Below, one piece after another: positions 54,554 through 64,000 of a stretch of 64,000 nucleotides of DNA (position 1 is its first letter; every line of letters starts with the position of its first letter). Location of the stretch: assembly GCF_029633865.1 (NCBI RefSeq), contig NC_079213.1, forward strand, positions 90,632,429 through 90,696,428. Reading direction: 5' to 3'. Made by a program: the position numbers and the translations under genes. The stretch comes from Lampris incognitus. Lineage: Eukaryota; Chordata; Actinopteri; Lampriformes; Lampridae. The notes beneath the pieces are model-generated. The model did not search any database and was not told the DNA's origin. It saw only the letters and a program-made list of their open reading frames with translations.

Positions 54554-55318
54554 TAGGTGGCTGCATTATATTGAGGAAAGTTATCGCGTTGTCTGTTTTA
54601 GCTGTGAAAGCAGTGGAGAAACGTTTCATCAATGAACATAGTGTGTAAGGTTTGACAGTAGTTTTGTCAAGGGAGGCTTCACAAACTGGCGGAAAGCCAT
54701 AGAAAATTCAACGAGCATGAAAAGTCTAAACTTAATAGTGTAACAATAGTGATGCCATTTTAAAAAAATCGCTGCTCTACAAAACACCCCAATTACTTCC
54801 CTTTTATCTGACGCTGCCCGCCAAACTCAAGACACAGCAAGGCATGTTTTGGAGCTGATGTTCAGGTCAGTGCTCTTCTTGGGAAAGAAGGGGGGTGGCT
54901 TTTCGGGGTGGCAGCACCCGTGATGGCATTTTGTATGAACTGATGCTTGAACGTACCTACAACCCCCCAGGAGAGAGACAGTGGATGGAGAGTAGAAATA
55001 ACTGGCTCTCGGACACAATCCAGAATGAAGTCATTCAACAGTGTGCCTGCGCTATTCAACGTGAGATTGTATCCCGTGCCAGAAATAGTCCGTACTATGG
55101 ACTCACAGCTGATGGTACCACCGACTCCAGTGCAATAGAACAGTTCTCATTGACGCTGCAGTATGTGGATGAGAAATTGGAGATTCACTCTGAATTCATT
55201 GGATTTTACAATGCCCCCGACAGCAGCGGAGAGACCCTGTTCAAGTGCATCAACGATGTATTTCTCAGGCTGAACATCCCAGTTGAGCGTCTCCATGGAT
55301 ATTGTTTTGATGGAGCCT

Positions 55319-55326
55319 CTAACATG
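55319..55326. other. Left 8-bp target duplication of MITE
   Basis: CTAACATG, repeated exactly at 56514-56521. Confidence 0.92.
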
Positions 55327-55439
55327 CAGTGGCACCCCCAGAAAATTTTCACAGGGGTGGCCAAATGGGGCCACTTAAAATCTTGGGGTGGCAAACCAAA
55401 GCCAAAAGCCATGACTGAATTTCAGGAATTCTATTATGC

Positions 55440-55590
55440 TGTTCCTGCCCTGTGATGGCATGGCGGCCTACCCAGGGTGTCTCCTGGCCTGCCGCCCATG
55501 CAATGATTGCTGGGATAAGCTCCAGCATCCCCGCGACCCTGAGAGCAGGATGAGCAGTTTGGATAATGGATGGATGGATGTTGTAGTATA
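55440..55590 (+). repeat. SINE tail inside the MITE
   Basis: Matches the 3' half of the SINE at 12924-13299 (gggataagctccagcatccc and the GGATGGATG end). Confidence 0.7.
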
Positions 55591-55810
55591 CTGTATAGGC
55601 TAGTTGAAAACTGTCAATATGAGAGTTAAGGAATCGCATACTGAAATACTTTGGTTTCTTATTTTTTTACGGTTAATGTTACTAAATATCTGATGTGCAT
55701 AGACTAATACCAGTACAGTCAACATTTCGAGCTCCACAACAATTCTGTTTTAATGTGTTATGTATCTGTACATATTGTAAGGTGTTAGACGATTCATTGT
55801 TATATTGTGT

Positions 55811-56190
55811 ATGTCCAAAAATGAAAAACAAAACAAAAAAGCATAATCATGGTCAACAATATACATTTAATTATAGCCTACTCACAACCTATTCATATCC
55901 CTGCTCTATTAGGCTACATTAATTTCAATACAGCTTTATTCACCTGTTGCTGTGTTTCGTGTAAACAAATATGTTATAGGCTATGTCCAAAAATGAAAAA
56001 CAAAACAAAAAAAGCATTATCATAGACAATGTACATTTTACTATAGCGTACTCACAACCTATTCATATCACTACTTTATTAGGTTACATTCTTTTCAACA
56101 CAGCTTTATTCACCCATTGGTGTCTTTTTGTAAACAAACATATTATAGGCTATGTCCAAAAATGAAAAACAAAACAAAAATAAAAAAACA
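55811..56190 (+). repeat. Tandem repeat, period 169-172 bases, 2.2 copies
   Basis: The phrase atgtccaaaaatgaaaaaca recurs at 55811, 55983 and 56152. Two full units and a partial third lie in the MITE. Confidence 0.9.
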
Positions 56191-56513
56191 AAGCTAGAAA
56201 CAGAAGCTGCTCAGCTGCTGTCAGAGGCAGACTGTGCACGAGGGAAGGAGTGTGACGCAGTGACGGATGATCAAAAGCGGCTGACTGCCTGGCTGTGAAT
56301 TTGTTATTTTCTTTGACATGAATTATTATGACAAATATACATTATTGATTTCAATGAACAGCACCTAATGTAAAATATCAGATAGAAGCATATTATGCAT
56401 AATCAGAAGCATATTCTGCATATGCGACTCGTGGCTGGGGGGCCAGCAGGGGGGCCAGGGATAGTATCAGGGTGGCCGTGGCCACCCCTGGCCACCCCTT
56501 GGGGGCGCCACTG

Positions 56514-56521
56514 CTAACATG
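56514..56521. other. Right 8-bp target duplication of MITE
   Basis: CTAACATG, identical to 55319-55326. Confidence 0.92.
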
Positions 56522-57796
56522 TCAGGACGGTTTTCGGGTGTTCAGGCGCAGCTAAAAGAAACATGCCCTGAGTCCCTTTTCGTCCACTGTGCCAACCATT
56601 CACTTGACCTAGTTCTTTAGGAGGCTGCGCGTGAGGTGGGTCTCATCGCTGATTCAGTGAACTTTGTTCAGGGTTTGGCTGTGGTAATCCGTAAATCAGC
56701 AAAACACAAGGAGCTCTATGAGTCCATGTTTGGCTGCAATGAGATAGTTACCATACTGGCCATATGTCCAACAAGATGGTGCATACGAACAATAGCTATC
56801 AAATGTGTGTGTAGTGCCTACAGAGAAATCATCAAAACACTGGAGCAGCTTAAGGATGACAAAAGTGTGAGGGGAGAGACAAGAGCTAAGATCGGAGGCC
56901 TGCTCAACCAAGCAATGAAGGCTAAAACTTACTTTGGCCTCCTCTGCTGTGAAGCAATATTTGAGCCGTGCGTGTCGGTGGCCAGGACTTTGCAGCATAC
57001 CAAAGCCAGTGCACTGGGCACCCTTGAGTGGGCCGAACTGCTTGGAAGGCGCATGGAGGCCCTTCGGGATGATACAGTGGTGGATAACATGCTACAACAA
57101 ACTGTATCCACAGCAGGACTTAAAATGCCAGGTGAGCACAGGGTGACAAAAATCCCAGCCTGCTATCGACACACAGCAGAGCCAGAGGCAGTCGCACAAG
57201 TTGTGCAACACTTGTGGAGATGAGAGTTCTGTGAAGCTGTGGACTCGGTCACAGCAGAAGTAAATAGGAGATTTGATCAAGATGGTATGAAAACAGCAGC
57301 TCTCAGAGAAAATGTGCTTATTAAGGCAGCCTACAAGGAACAAATAGTGGATATAGATTCCCATCACCTTCCCTTGCACTTTGACAAAGCCCGACTGAAG
57401 ATCCAGCTGAAAATGATGGGAGACCTCTGCAGTGATTCTCCAAAAACATTAAAAGACATCGCAACAACCATGTCTGAACTCCACCCACAAACAAGAGCTC
57501 TTTTCAATCAAGTTGAAAACCTCATCAAACTCTGCCTAAGTCTCCTCATCTCAGCTGCTTCATCGGAGAGGACATTTTCCGCTCTCCGCCGTCTGAAGAC
57601 ATGGTTATGCTCAACTATGGTTCAAAAAAGACTGACCCACCTTGCTCTGATGCATGTTCATGGAGATATATTGGACAGTTTGGACATTGATGCCCTCATG
57701 AGGGACTTTATCATTGCCAACCCGGAGAGAAAGGCCACATTTGGAGTTCTGCATGCAGGCCGGCCGTAAGGCAAGACAATTATATATTTCTTGATT

Positions 57797-58055
57797 GGAG
57801 ATTGTGGCTGATAGGTCTAATGTGTATGGGTTGATTTTTATATGCTGTCGCCGTGCAGCCTGCAGTTGTGTTTGGAGATTGCATGTGGCTGATAGGCCCA
57901 TGTGTTATTATAGGTTGATTTTTAGGCTATATGCTGCCGCCGCACAGCCTGCAGTTGTGTTTTGGAGATCGTGCTTTGGCTATAGGCATACATATTATGT
58001 GTATTTATGTGTTTGGTTTTTTTATACTGCCGCCGAGCAGTCTGCATTTGTGTGG
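57797..58055 (+). repeat. Three ~90-base tandem units, probable hAT subterminal repeats
   Basis: Units share ggagattg...ggctgatagg, gggttgatttt, atatgctg(c/t)cgccg and cagcctgcagttgtgtt. The third is the most diverged. Confidence 0.75.
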
Positions 58056-58163
58056 TGATGTGCTTTTATGTGTCATGCATAAATGAATGTTGATGTTCAG
58101 CATCACGGTCAGCGTACAAGCACTCCACATAGAAAAGCAGTGCCCATACCGTTAGGCCTGGCA

Positions 58164-58345
<182 letters not shown>

Positions 58346-58974
58346 CTAGTATTTGTCCCTCAGGAGCAACTAATCTCGCATTCTAGTCATTTATCAATGT
58401 TTTACTTAAGCATCTAGGCTATGCACAGTCATAACATCAATCTTGGCAAAACTCGACCTCCCCTCCTTTTTTTTTTTCCTCAGTCCACCCTGCTCAAAAT
58501 ACGTTCCCGCGGCTATGGCTGGACCATGTATCGTCAATGTTCAATATTGTGGCCAATTTGTTACAGGGATAGTCAATGGTAGTGCCTATAATGTGTATTC
58601 CTGGGTATTAAATGTTCATCTGCAATTTCCTGTAGTGGTCCCAGTAACTTTTGTTGTTAAAGTGTACTGAATTAGCATATCACATGACATGGTTAAGCTA
58701 CATTCGAGTAAAAAAAAGGTTATAAATGCAGTTGCATTAACAATACTTTACACTCATATCCTGGGATGCTTGATTTGAAAGAGAACTTAATTTAATTGTA
58801 ATTATTACTAATCTAATTATCTGTTAACTGCCCCTCCTCTTTCATCTGTTTCCATCTGCGGATGTCTAGTTTTTCTAGTGTTTTGCCAGAGAGATTATTA
58901 TTTGGACGTTTTAACTGTGGGTTCTCCCTCATTCCTCTCGGCGCATGGAGAGACGTTTTCTCTCCTACCCCGCT
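58346..58974. other. Unassigned sequence
   Basis: No gene or repeat family recognised; open frames are short. Confidence 0.4.
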
Positions 58975-59340
58975 CTATGCAAGAGCAGCAAAATATTCGA
59001 ACAGCAATATAGTCTGTTTGTCTAATGGCCATAAAAGAATGTGATGTTCTATATGTGATATCCCTGTGAAGGATCAGGTAACATACCTTGAAGTAATTAT
59101 CACCAAAGACCAAAATACAAGATGTCCACTGAATTTTAACCTAACTCACTGAAAAAACTCAAAAGAAACTAAATTCATGGTTACAAAGAGACTTATCCTT
59201 GAGAGGAAGAATCCTCCTCTCAAAAGCTGAAGGTATATCTGGACTTGCTTATCTCTCTCTTTGGATGTCGATAATGTATTATCCAAAATAATCGACAATG
59301 TGTTGTTTAACTTTGTTTGGAAAAACAAAACTCATTTTGT
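58975..59340 (+). pseudogene. L1/Tx1-like LINE C-terminal fragment
   Basis: Plus-strand pieces in shifting frames read IPVKDQVTYLEVIITKDQNT, CPLNFNL, then LSLDVDN and LFNFVWKNKTHFV. This is the order found downstream of the RT domain in fish L1/Tx1-type LINEs. Both ends are truncated, with several frame breaks. Confidence 0.6.
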
Positions 59341-59342
59341 AA

Positions 59343-59459
59343 TTCCCTCAAAGGACAGGCAGACACAAGTGGCTTTCTTGCTACTGGTTTATTTGAAGAC
59401 TTCTCTCCGAATCCACCAGTAGCAAAAAGCCATTTGTGTCTGCCTGTGCTTCAAGGGAA
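59343..59459. repeat. Long hairpin, ~45-bp arms
   Basis: The left arm (59343-59388, ttccctcaaaggacaggcag onward) and right arm (59415-59459, ending gcttcaagggaa) are reverse complements with a few mismatches. The loop is about 26 bases. It abuts the LINE fragment. Confidence 0.8.
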
Positions 59460-59728
59460 CTACAGTGAAAACTCGTTGGCTGCATGCTACAAAAAGGGAA
59501 TAGTCTTCAATTCTACCTTATAACCGCTCGCGTAAAATTAAATTCTGTTGAGACCAGCATAAACCTTTCACCGGCGCATATATGATATCCTTGCTTGCTG
59601 CTTGCTTGCCGGTATTGCTTAAGAGTCTTCCTCACATATACGTACGTACATATACGTATGTGTATGTGTACGTAACCTTAAACTGAGACTTCAAAATAAT
59701 AGTACTATTACTAGTGCTAAAGGAAATA
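59460..59728. other. Unassigned sequence
   Basis: Contains a short alternating 'acgtacgtacatatacgtat' stretch near 59640. Nothing else is recognised. Confidence 0.4.
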
Positions 59729-59870
59729 CAGGTGAATCTCAAAAACTTTGAATATTGTGGAAAAGTTCATTATTTTCCGTAATTTAATTCAAAAAGTGAA
59801 ACTTTCATATATTTTAGATTCATTACACATAAAGTGAAACATGTCAAGCCTTTTTTGTTTTAGTCTTGAT

Positions 59871-59887
59871 GATTACGGCTTACAGCT
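59871..59887. other. Left 17-bp target duplication of LINE
   Basis: gattacggcttacagct, repeated exactly at 63019-63035. Confidence 0.93.
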
Positions 59888-62800
59888 TAACCCAGCCACT
59901 GAGGATGCACAAGCCAGTGCATCCTTAGCGCCGGTCCCAAGCCCGGACAAATGGGGAGGGTTGCGTCAGGAAGGGCATCCGGCATAAAATCTTTGCCAAA
60001 TCAAATATGCGGACCATAAATAAGACTTACATACCGGATCGGTCGAGGCCCGGGTTACCAACGACCGCCACCGGTACTGTTAACCAGCAGGGTGTCGGTG
60101 GAAACTATGCTACTGTTGGGCGAAGGAGAAGGAGAGGGGGAAAGCATGTCCAGAGGCAGCTAGAGAGGAGGAAGGGTAGACATGTGGAGGTGAGAGTTGG
60201 AACTTTGAATTTTGGCACTATGACTGGTAAAGGGAGAGAGCTGGCTGACATGATGGAAAGAAGAAAGGTAGCTATACTGTGTGTGCAAGAGACCAGGTGG
60301 AAGGGGAGTAAGGCCAGGAGTATCGGAGGTGGGTTCAAACTCTTTTACCATGGTGTGAATGGGAGGAGAAATGGGGTAGGGGTAATTCTGAAGGAAGAGT
60401 ATGTCAAGAGCGTGCTGGAGGTGAAGAGAGTGTCAAACAGAGTGATGAGTATGAAGCTGGAAATTGAAGGTTTATTGCTGAATGTTATCAGCCCATATGC
60501 CCCGCAAGTTGGGTGTGAGATGGATGAAAAAGAAGAATTCTGGAGTGAGTTGGATGACATGGTGGAGAGGGTACCCAAGGAGGAGAGAGTGGTGATTGGA
60601 GCGGACTTCAATGGACATGTTGGTGAAGGGAACAGAGGTGATGAGGAGGTGATGGGAAGGTATGGAGTCAAGAAGAGAAATGTGGAAGGACAGATGGTGG
60701 TCGATTTTGCGAAAAGGTTGGAAATGGCTGTGGTGAATACATATTTCAAGAAGAGGGAGGAACACAGGGTGACATACAAGAGTGGAGGAAAGTGCACACA
60801 GGTGGACTATATCTTATGTAGAAGGCGCCATCTAAAAGGGATTGGAGACTGCAAGGTGGTGACAGGGGAGAACGTAGCTAGGCAGCATAGGATGGTGGTC
60901 TGTAGGATGACTTTGGAGACCAAGAAGAGGAAGCGAGTGAAGACACAGCTGAAGATCAAATGGTGGAAGTTGAAGAAGGAAGACTGTTGTGTGGAATTTA
61001 GGCAGGAGTTAAGACAGGCACTGGGTGGTAGTGAAGAGTTGCCAGATGGCTGGACAACCACTGCAGAAATAGTGAGGGAGACAGCTAGGAAGGTACTTGG
61101 TGTGTCATCAGGACAGAGGAAGGAAGACAAGGAGACTTGGTGGTGGAATGAGGAAGTACAGCAAAATATACAGAGGAAAAGGTTGGCAAAGAAGAAGTGG
61201 GATAGTAAGAGAGATGAAGAAAGTAGACAGGAGTACAAGGAGATGCAGCGTAAAGCAAATAGAGTGGTGGCAAAGGCAAAGGAAAAGGCGTATGGTGAGT
61301 TGTATGACAGGTTAGACACTAAGGAAGGAGAAAAGGACTTGTACCGATTGGCTAGACAGAGAGACCAAGCTGCAAAGGATGTGCAGCAAGTTAGGGCGAT
61401 CAAGGATAGAGATGGAAATGTGCTGACAAGCGAGGAGAGTGTGCTAAGAAGGTGGAAGGAGTACTTTGAGGGGCTGATGAATGAAGAAAATGAGAGAGAG
61501 AGAAGGTTGGATGATGTAGGGATAGTGAATCAGGAAGTTCAGCGGATTAGCAAGGAGGAAGTGATGAAGAGGATGAAGAGTCGAAAGGCAGTTGGTCCTG
61601 ATGACATACCTGTGGAGGCATGGAGATGTTTAGGAGAGATGGCAGTGGAGTTTTTAACTAGATTGTTTAACACAATCCTGGAAAGTGAGAGGGTGCCTGA
61701 GGAGTGGAGAAGAAGCATACTGGTACCTATTTTCAAGAACAAGGGCGATGTGCAGAACTGTAACAACTACAGAGGTATAAAGTTGATCAGCCACAGCATG
61801 AAGATTTGGGAAAGAGTAATAGAAGCTAGGTTAAGAGGAGAGGTGATGATCAGCGAGCAGCAGTATGGTTTCATGCCACGAAAGAGCACCACAGATGCGA
61901 TGTTTGCTTTGAGAATGTTGATTGAGAAGTATAGAGAAGGCCAGAAAGAGTTGCATTGTGTCTTTGTAGATTTAGAGAAAGCTTATGACAGAGTGCCGAG
62001 AGAGGAGGTGTGGTATTGTATGAGGAAGTCAGGAGTTGCAGAGAAGTATGTAGGAGTGGTGCAGGATACGTATGAGGGAAGTGTGACAATGGTGAGGTGT
62101 GCGGTTGGAATGACAGATGGGTTCAAGGTGGAGGTCGGATTACATCAAGGATCGGCTCTGAGCCCTTTCTTGTTTGCAATGGTGATGGACAGGCTGACGG
62201 ACAAGATCAGACAGGAGTCTCCATGGACGATGATGTTCGCGGATGACATTGTGATCTGTAGCGAGAGTAGGGTGCAGGTTGAGGAGAGCCTGGAGAGGTG
62301 GAGGTATGCACTGGAGAGAAGAGGAATGAAAGTCAGTAGGAGCAAGACGGAATACCTATGCGTGAATGAGAGAGAGGACAGTGGAATGGTGAGGATGCAA
62401 GGAGTGGAGGTGACAAAGGCATTTGAGTTTAAATACTTGGGGTCAACCATCCAAAGTAACAGGGAGTGCAGTAGAGGGGTGAAAAAGAGAGTGCAGGCAG
62501 GGTGGAGTGGGTGGAGAAGTGTGTCAGGAGTGATTTGCGACAGAAGGGTATCAGCAAGAGTTAAAGGGAAAGTTTACAAGATGGTTGTGAGACCAGCTAT
62601 GTTATATGGTTTGGAGACAGTGGCACTGACGAAAAGACAGGAGGCGGAGCTGGAGGTGGCAGAGTTGAAGATGCTAAGATTTTCACTGGGAGTAACGAAG
62701 AAGGACAGGATTAGGAACGATTATATTAGAGGGACCGCTCAGGTTGGACGGTTTGGAGACAAAGCAAGAGAGGCAAGATTGAGATGGCTTGAACATGTGT

Positions 62801-63018
62801 GGAGGAGAGATGTTGAGTATATTGGGAGAAGGATGCTTAATATGGAGCTGCCAGGGAAGAGGAGAAGAGGAAGGCCAAAGAAGAGGTTTACGGATGTGGT
62901 AAGGGAAGACATGCAGGTGGCTGGTGTGACAGAGGAAGACGCAGAAGACAGGAAGAAATGGAAAGGGATGATCCGCTGTGGCGACCCCTAACGGGAGCAG
63001 CCGAAAGTAGTAGTAGTA
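59888..63018 (+). mobile_element. Full-length RTE-type LINE
   Basis: 3131 bases from taacccagccactgaggatg to a (TAG)n tail, with an exact 17-bp target duplication. It has one ORF, a short 5' leader (including tgcgtcaggaagggcatccg) and a minimal 3' end (gggagcagccgaaag). The perfect duplication and intact ORF indicate a recent insertion. Confidence 0.92.
60007..62991 (+). CDS. RTE-type LINE endonuclease-reverse transcriptase
   Basis: An uninterrupted 994-codon protein able, in principle, to nick DNA and prime reverse transcription there. The N-terminal AP-type endonuclease (residues about 60-300) shows RVGTLNFGTM, VQETRWKG, VIGADFNGHVG and RQHRMVV, which supply the expected Asn, Glu, Asp/Asn and His. 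The RT (about 500-800) has LVPIFKNKGDVQNCNNYRGI, FVDLEKAYDRVPREE, GLHQGSALSPFLFAMVMD and the active site MMFADDIVI, with FADD in place of YADD as is common in this group. The C terminus holds RRWLEHVWRR-like (LRWLEHVWRR) and GRPKKRFTDVVRED motifs. There is no separate ORF1. The start is the first ATG of the open frame, 119 bases into the element. Clade assignment to RTE rests on EN-RT layout and the 3' tail. Confidence 0.9.
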   Translation: MRTINKTYIPDRSRPGLPTTATGTVNQQGVGGNYATVGRRRRRGGKHVQRQLERRKGRHVEVRVGTLNFGTMTGKGRELADMMERRKVAILCVQETRWKGSKARSIGGGFKLFYHGVNGRRNGVGVILKEEYVKSVLEVKRVSNRVMSMKLEIEGLLLNVISPYAPQVGCEMDEKEEFWSELDDMVERVPKEERVVIGADFNGHVGEGNRGDEEVMGRYGVKKRNVEGQMVVDFAKRLEMAVVNTYFKKREEHRVTYKSGGKCTQVDYILCRRRHLKGIGDCKVVTGENVARQHRMVVCRMTLETKKRKRVKTQLKIKWWKLKKEDCCVEFRQELRQALGGSEELPDGWTTTAEIVRETARKVLGVSSGQRKEDKETWWWNEEVQQNIQRKRLAKKKWDSKRDEESRQEYKEMQRKANRVVAKAKEKAYGELYDRLDTKEGEKDLYRLARQRDQAAKDVQQVRAIKDRDGNVLTSEESVLRRWKEYFEGLMNEENERERRLDDVGIVNQEVQRISKEEVMKRMKSRKAVGPDDIPVEAWRCLGEMAVEFLTRLFNTILESERVPEEWRRSILVPIFKNKGDVQNCNNYRGIKLISHSMKIWERVIEARLRGEVMISEQQYGFMPRKSTTDAMFALRMLIEKYREGQKELHCVFVDLEKAYDRVPREEVWYCMRKSGVAEKYVGVVQDTYEGSVTMVRCAVGMTDGFKVEVGLHQGSALSPFLFAMVMDRLTDKIRQESPWTMMFADDIVICSESRVQVEESLERWRYALERRGMKVSRSKTEYLCVNEREDSGMVRMQGVEVTKAFEFKYLGSTIQSNRECSRGVKKRVQAGWSGWRSVSGVICDRRVSARVKGKVYKMVVRPAMLYGLETVALTKRQEAELEVAELKMLRFSLGVTKKDRIRNDYIRGTAQVGRFGDKAREARLRWLEHVWRRDVEYIGRRMLNMELPGKRRRGRPKKRFTDVVREDMQVAGVTEEDAEDRKKWKGMIRCGDP

Positions 63019-63035
63019 GATTACGGCTTACAGCT
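63019..63035. other. Right 17-bp target duplication of LINE
   Basis: gattacggcttacagct, identical to 59871-59887. Confidence 0.93.
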
Positions 63036-63151
63036 CATGAAAATCAAAAATCCAGTATCTCAAAATATTAGAATATTACATGAGACCAATCAAAAAAAGG
63101 ATTTATAATGCAGAAATGTCGACCTTCTGAAAAGTATGTTCATTTATGCAC

Positions 63152-64000
63152 TCAATACTTGGTCAGGGCTCCTTTTGCACGAATTACTGCGTCAATGCGG
63201 CGTGGCATGGAGGCAATCAGCCTGTGGCACTGCTGAGGTGTTATGGAAGCCCAGGTTGCTTTGATAGCAGCCTTCAGCTTGTCTGCATTGTTGGGTCTGG
63301 TGTCTCTCATCTTCCCCTTGACAGTACCCCATATCTATGGGGTTCAGGTCAGGTGAGTAGGCTGGCCAATCAAGAACAGTAATACCATGGTAGTTTTGGC
63401 ACTGTGGGCAGGTGCTAAGTCCTGCTGGAAAATGAAATCATCATCTCCATAAAGATTGTCAGCAGACGGAAGCATGAAGTGCTCTAAAATCTCCTGGTAG
63501 ATGGCTGCGTTGACTCTGGGCTTGATGAAACACACAGGACCAACACCAGCAGCTGACCTGGCACCCCAAATCATCACTGACTGTGGAAACTTCACACTGG
63601 ACTTCAAGCAACTTGGATTCTGTGCCTCTCCACTCTTCCTCCAGACTCTGGGACCTTGATTTCCAAATGAAATGCAACATTTACTTCCATCTGAAAAGAG
63701 GACTTTGGACCACTGACCGACAGTCCAGTTCTTTTTCTCCTTAGCCCAGGTAAGACGCTTCTGACGTTGTCTCCGGTTCAGGAGTGGCTTGACACTAGGA
63801 ACGTGACACTTGTAGCCCAGTTCCTGGGCTCGCCTGTCCGTGGTGGCTCTTGATGCACTGACTCCAGTCTCAGTCCACTCCTTGTGAAGCTCCTCCAAGT
63901 TCTTGAATCAGCCTTGCTTGACAACCTTCTCAAGGCTGCGGTCATCCCTGTTGCTTCTGCACCTTTTCCTACCACACTTTTCCCTTCCAGTCAACTTTCC
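63152..64000 (-). pseudogene. Tc1-like transposase, decayed, N terminus outside window
   Basis: Minus strand. It begins beyond the window with an Arg-rich stretch. A stop follows near 63907 (KQG then stop then FKNLEELHKEW). It then reads GVSASRATTDRRAQELGY, LTWAKEKKNWTVGQWSKVLF with the first catalytic Asp in SDGSK, FGNQGPRVWRKSGEAQNP, and the second Asp in FQQDLAPAHSAKTT. After that a deletion shifts the frame. The SPDLNP segment is followed by a small deletion that removes the third catalytic acidic residue (near 63331-63337). The C terminus AVIRAKGALTKY ends at TGA 63152-63154. Not functional. Confidence 0.85.

Larger units (their letters stand above)
55327..56513. mobile_element. Non-autonomous hAT-type element (MITE), 1187 bp
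   Basis: Termini CAGTGGCACCCCCAGAA and TTGGGGGCGCCACTG are imperfect inverted repeats, flanked by a perfect 8-bp duplication, the hallmark of hAT insertion. It carries no transposase. Inside are a SINE tail (55440-55590) and a tandem repeat with period about 170 bases (55811-56190). It interrupts the hAT transposase coding sequence exactly after the Met of GASNM. Confidence 0.9.
47537..57769 (+). pseudogene. hAT transposase, ZMYM1-like type, disrupted
   Basis: The N-terminal piece starts MAQKRISEFF at 47537 and appears to change frame in a T7 run, continuing GEPKKDKKRLSLEL. After the first insertion come a zinc-finger-like RWLHYIEESYRVVCFSC (54557-54610) and the RNase H-like catalytic start YYGLTADGTTDSSAIEQFSL (55087 onwards). 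The MITE splits the codons at CYCFDGASNM-like residues (GYCFDGASNM). The rest follows at 56522-57769: FVHCANHSLDLVL, ICPTRWCIRT and the C-terminal dimerisation motif SAASSERTFSALRRLKTWL. In-frame stops TAG 56618-56620 and TGA 57221-57223 interrupt the second half. The protein cannot be made intact. Confidence 0.78.
47288..58060 (+). mobile_element. hAT transposon, interrupted by two later insertions
   Basis: It begins with cagtgccgccggaagtaggg, a hAT-like CAG-start terminus. A transposase gene follows in three blocks (about 47537-47774, 54558-55326, 56522-57769), separated by the PIN-nuclease transposon and the MITE. Downstream of the gene, three imperfect repeats of about 90 bases (57797-58055) look like hAT subterminal repeats. 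I could not find the right terminal inverted repeat; a (TG)n(AG)n tract starts at 58165 and may have replaced it. End coordinates are therefore approximate. Confidence 0.6.
59729..64000 (-). mobile_element. Tc1-like transposon (right end outside window), LINE inside
   Basis: The left terminus caggtgaatctcaaaaactt follows a TA, as in Tc1/mariner. TIR-like sequence with gaaactttcatatattttag follows. A minus-strand Tc1 transposase occupies 63152 to the window edge. A LINE is inserted at 59888-63018. Confidence 0.8.

Noticed and set aside
55811..56190. CRISPR-like or satellite array
   Set aside because: Only about two units of 170 bases inside a MITE, with no spacer structure.

Overview
The window looks like nuclear DNA of a teleost fish. 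It has two split vertebrate genes with GT-AG introns, very long dinucleotide microsatellites, a 200-base assembly gap, and a dense, nested load of fish-type transposable elements (tRNA-derived SINEs, L2/RTE/L1-like LINEs, Ty3/gypsy, hAT, Tc1 and a large PIN-nuclease DNA transposon). Species cannot be named from the sequence alone.

Host genes. (1) gipc3, + strand: coding exons 2 to 6 at 2167-2352, 3309-3489, 13907-14016, 19002-19083 and 21331-21483; exon 1 lies upstream of the window. The last exon carries an apparent one-base insertion that shifts the frame. (2) tbxa2r, the thromboxane A2 receptor, - strand: coding exons at 30915-31715 and 25961-26308. Inside its intron is a second TM7-type terminal exon (27782-27946) with an in-phase acceptor. 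The genes are tail to tail. In human, GIPC3 and TBXA2R are also neighbours, which supports both names.

Layout. 1-21.5 kb: gipc3, with introns full of SINEs, a solo LTR, three LINE remnants and microsatellites; exon 4 sits between a (TG)n tract that touches its acceptor and a downstream (CA)n tract. 21.5-26 kb: (GA)n, the gap, more simple repeats and a SINE. 26-31.7 kb: tbxa2r. 31.7-36.9 kb: mostly unique sequence, a fold-back element and a GC/CpG-rich patch. 36.9-42.7 kb: a near-complete chromodomain Ty3/gypsy element with TSDs and a predicted self-priming site. 42.9-47.0 kb: a second gypsy element in the opposite orientation, whose 1081-codon ORF lacks the reverse-transcriptase core. 47.3-58 kb: a hAT transposase gene broken by two later insertions, a ~6.8 kb DNA transposon with ~550-bp inverted repeats and a hAT-type MITE with a perfect 8-bp TSD. 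59.7-64 kb: a decayed Tc1-like element containing a recent RTE-type LINE with an intact 994-codon ORF and a 17-bp TSD.

The two host genes have no obvious biochemical link: GIPC3 is a cytosolic PDZ adaptor and TBXA2R a membrane GPCR. The rest is a record of layered transposition. The observations most worth following are the spare TM7 exon in tbxa2r, the repeats flanking gipc3 exon 4, the gipc3 frameshift, the self-priming site in the first gypsy element, the RT-less gypsy ORF, and the PIN/FEN-like nuclease transposon.
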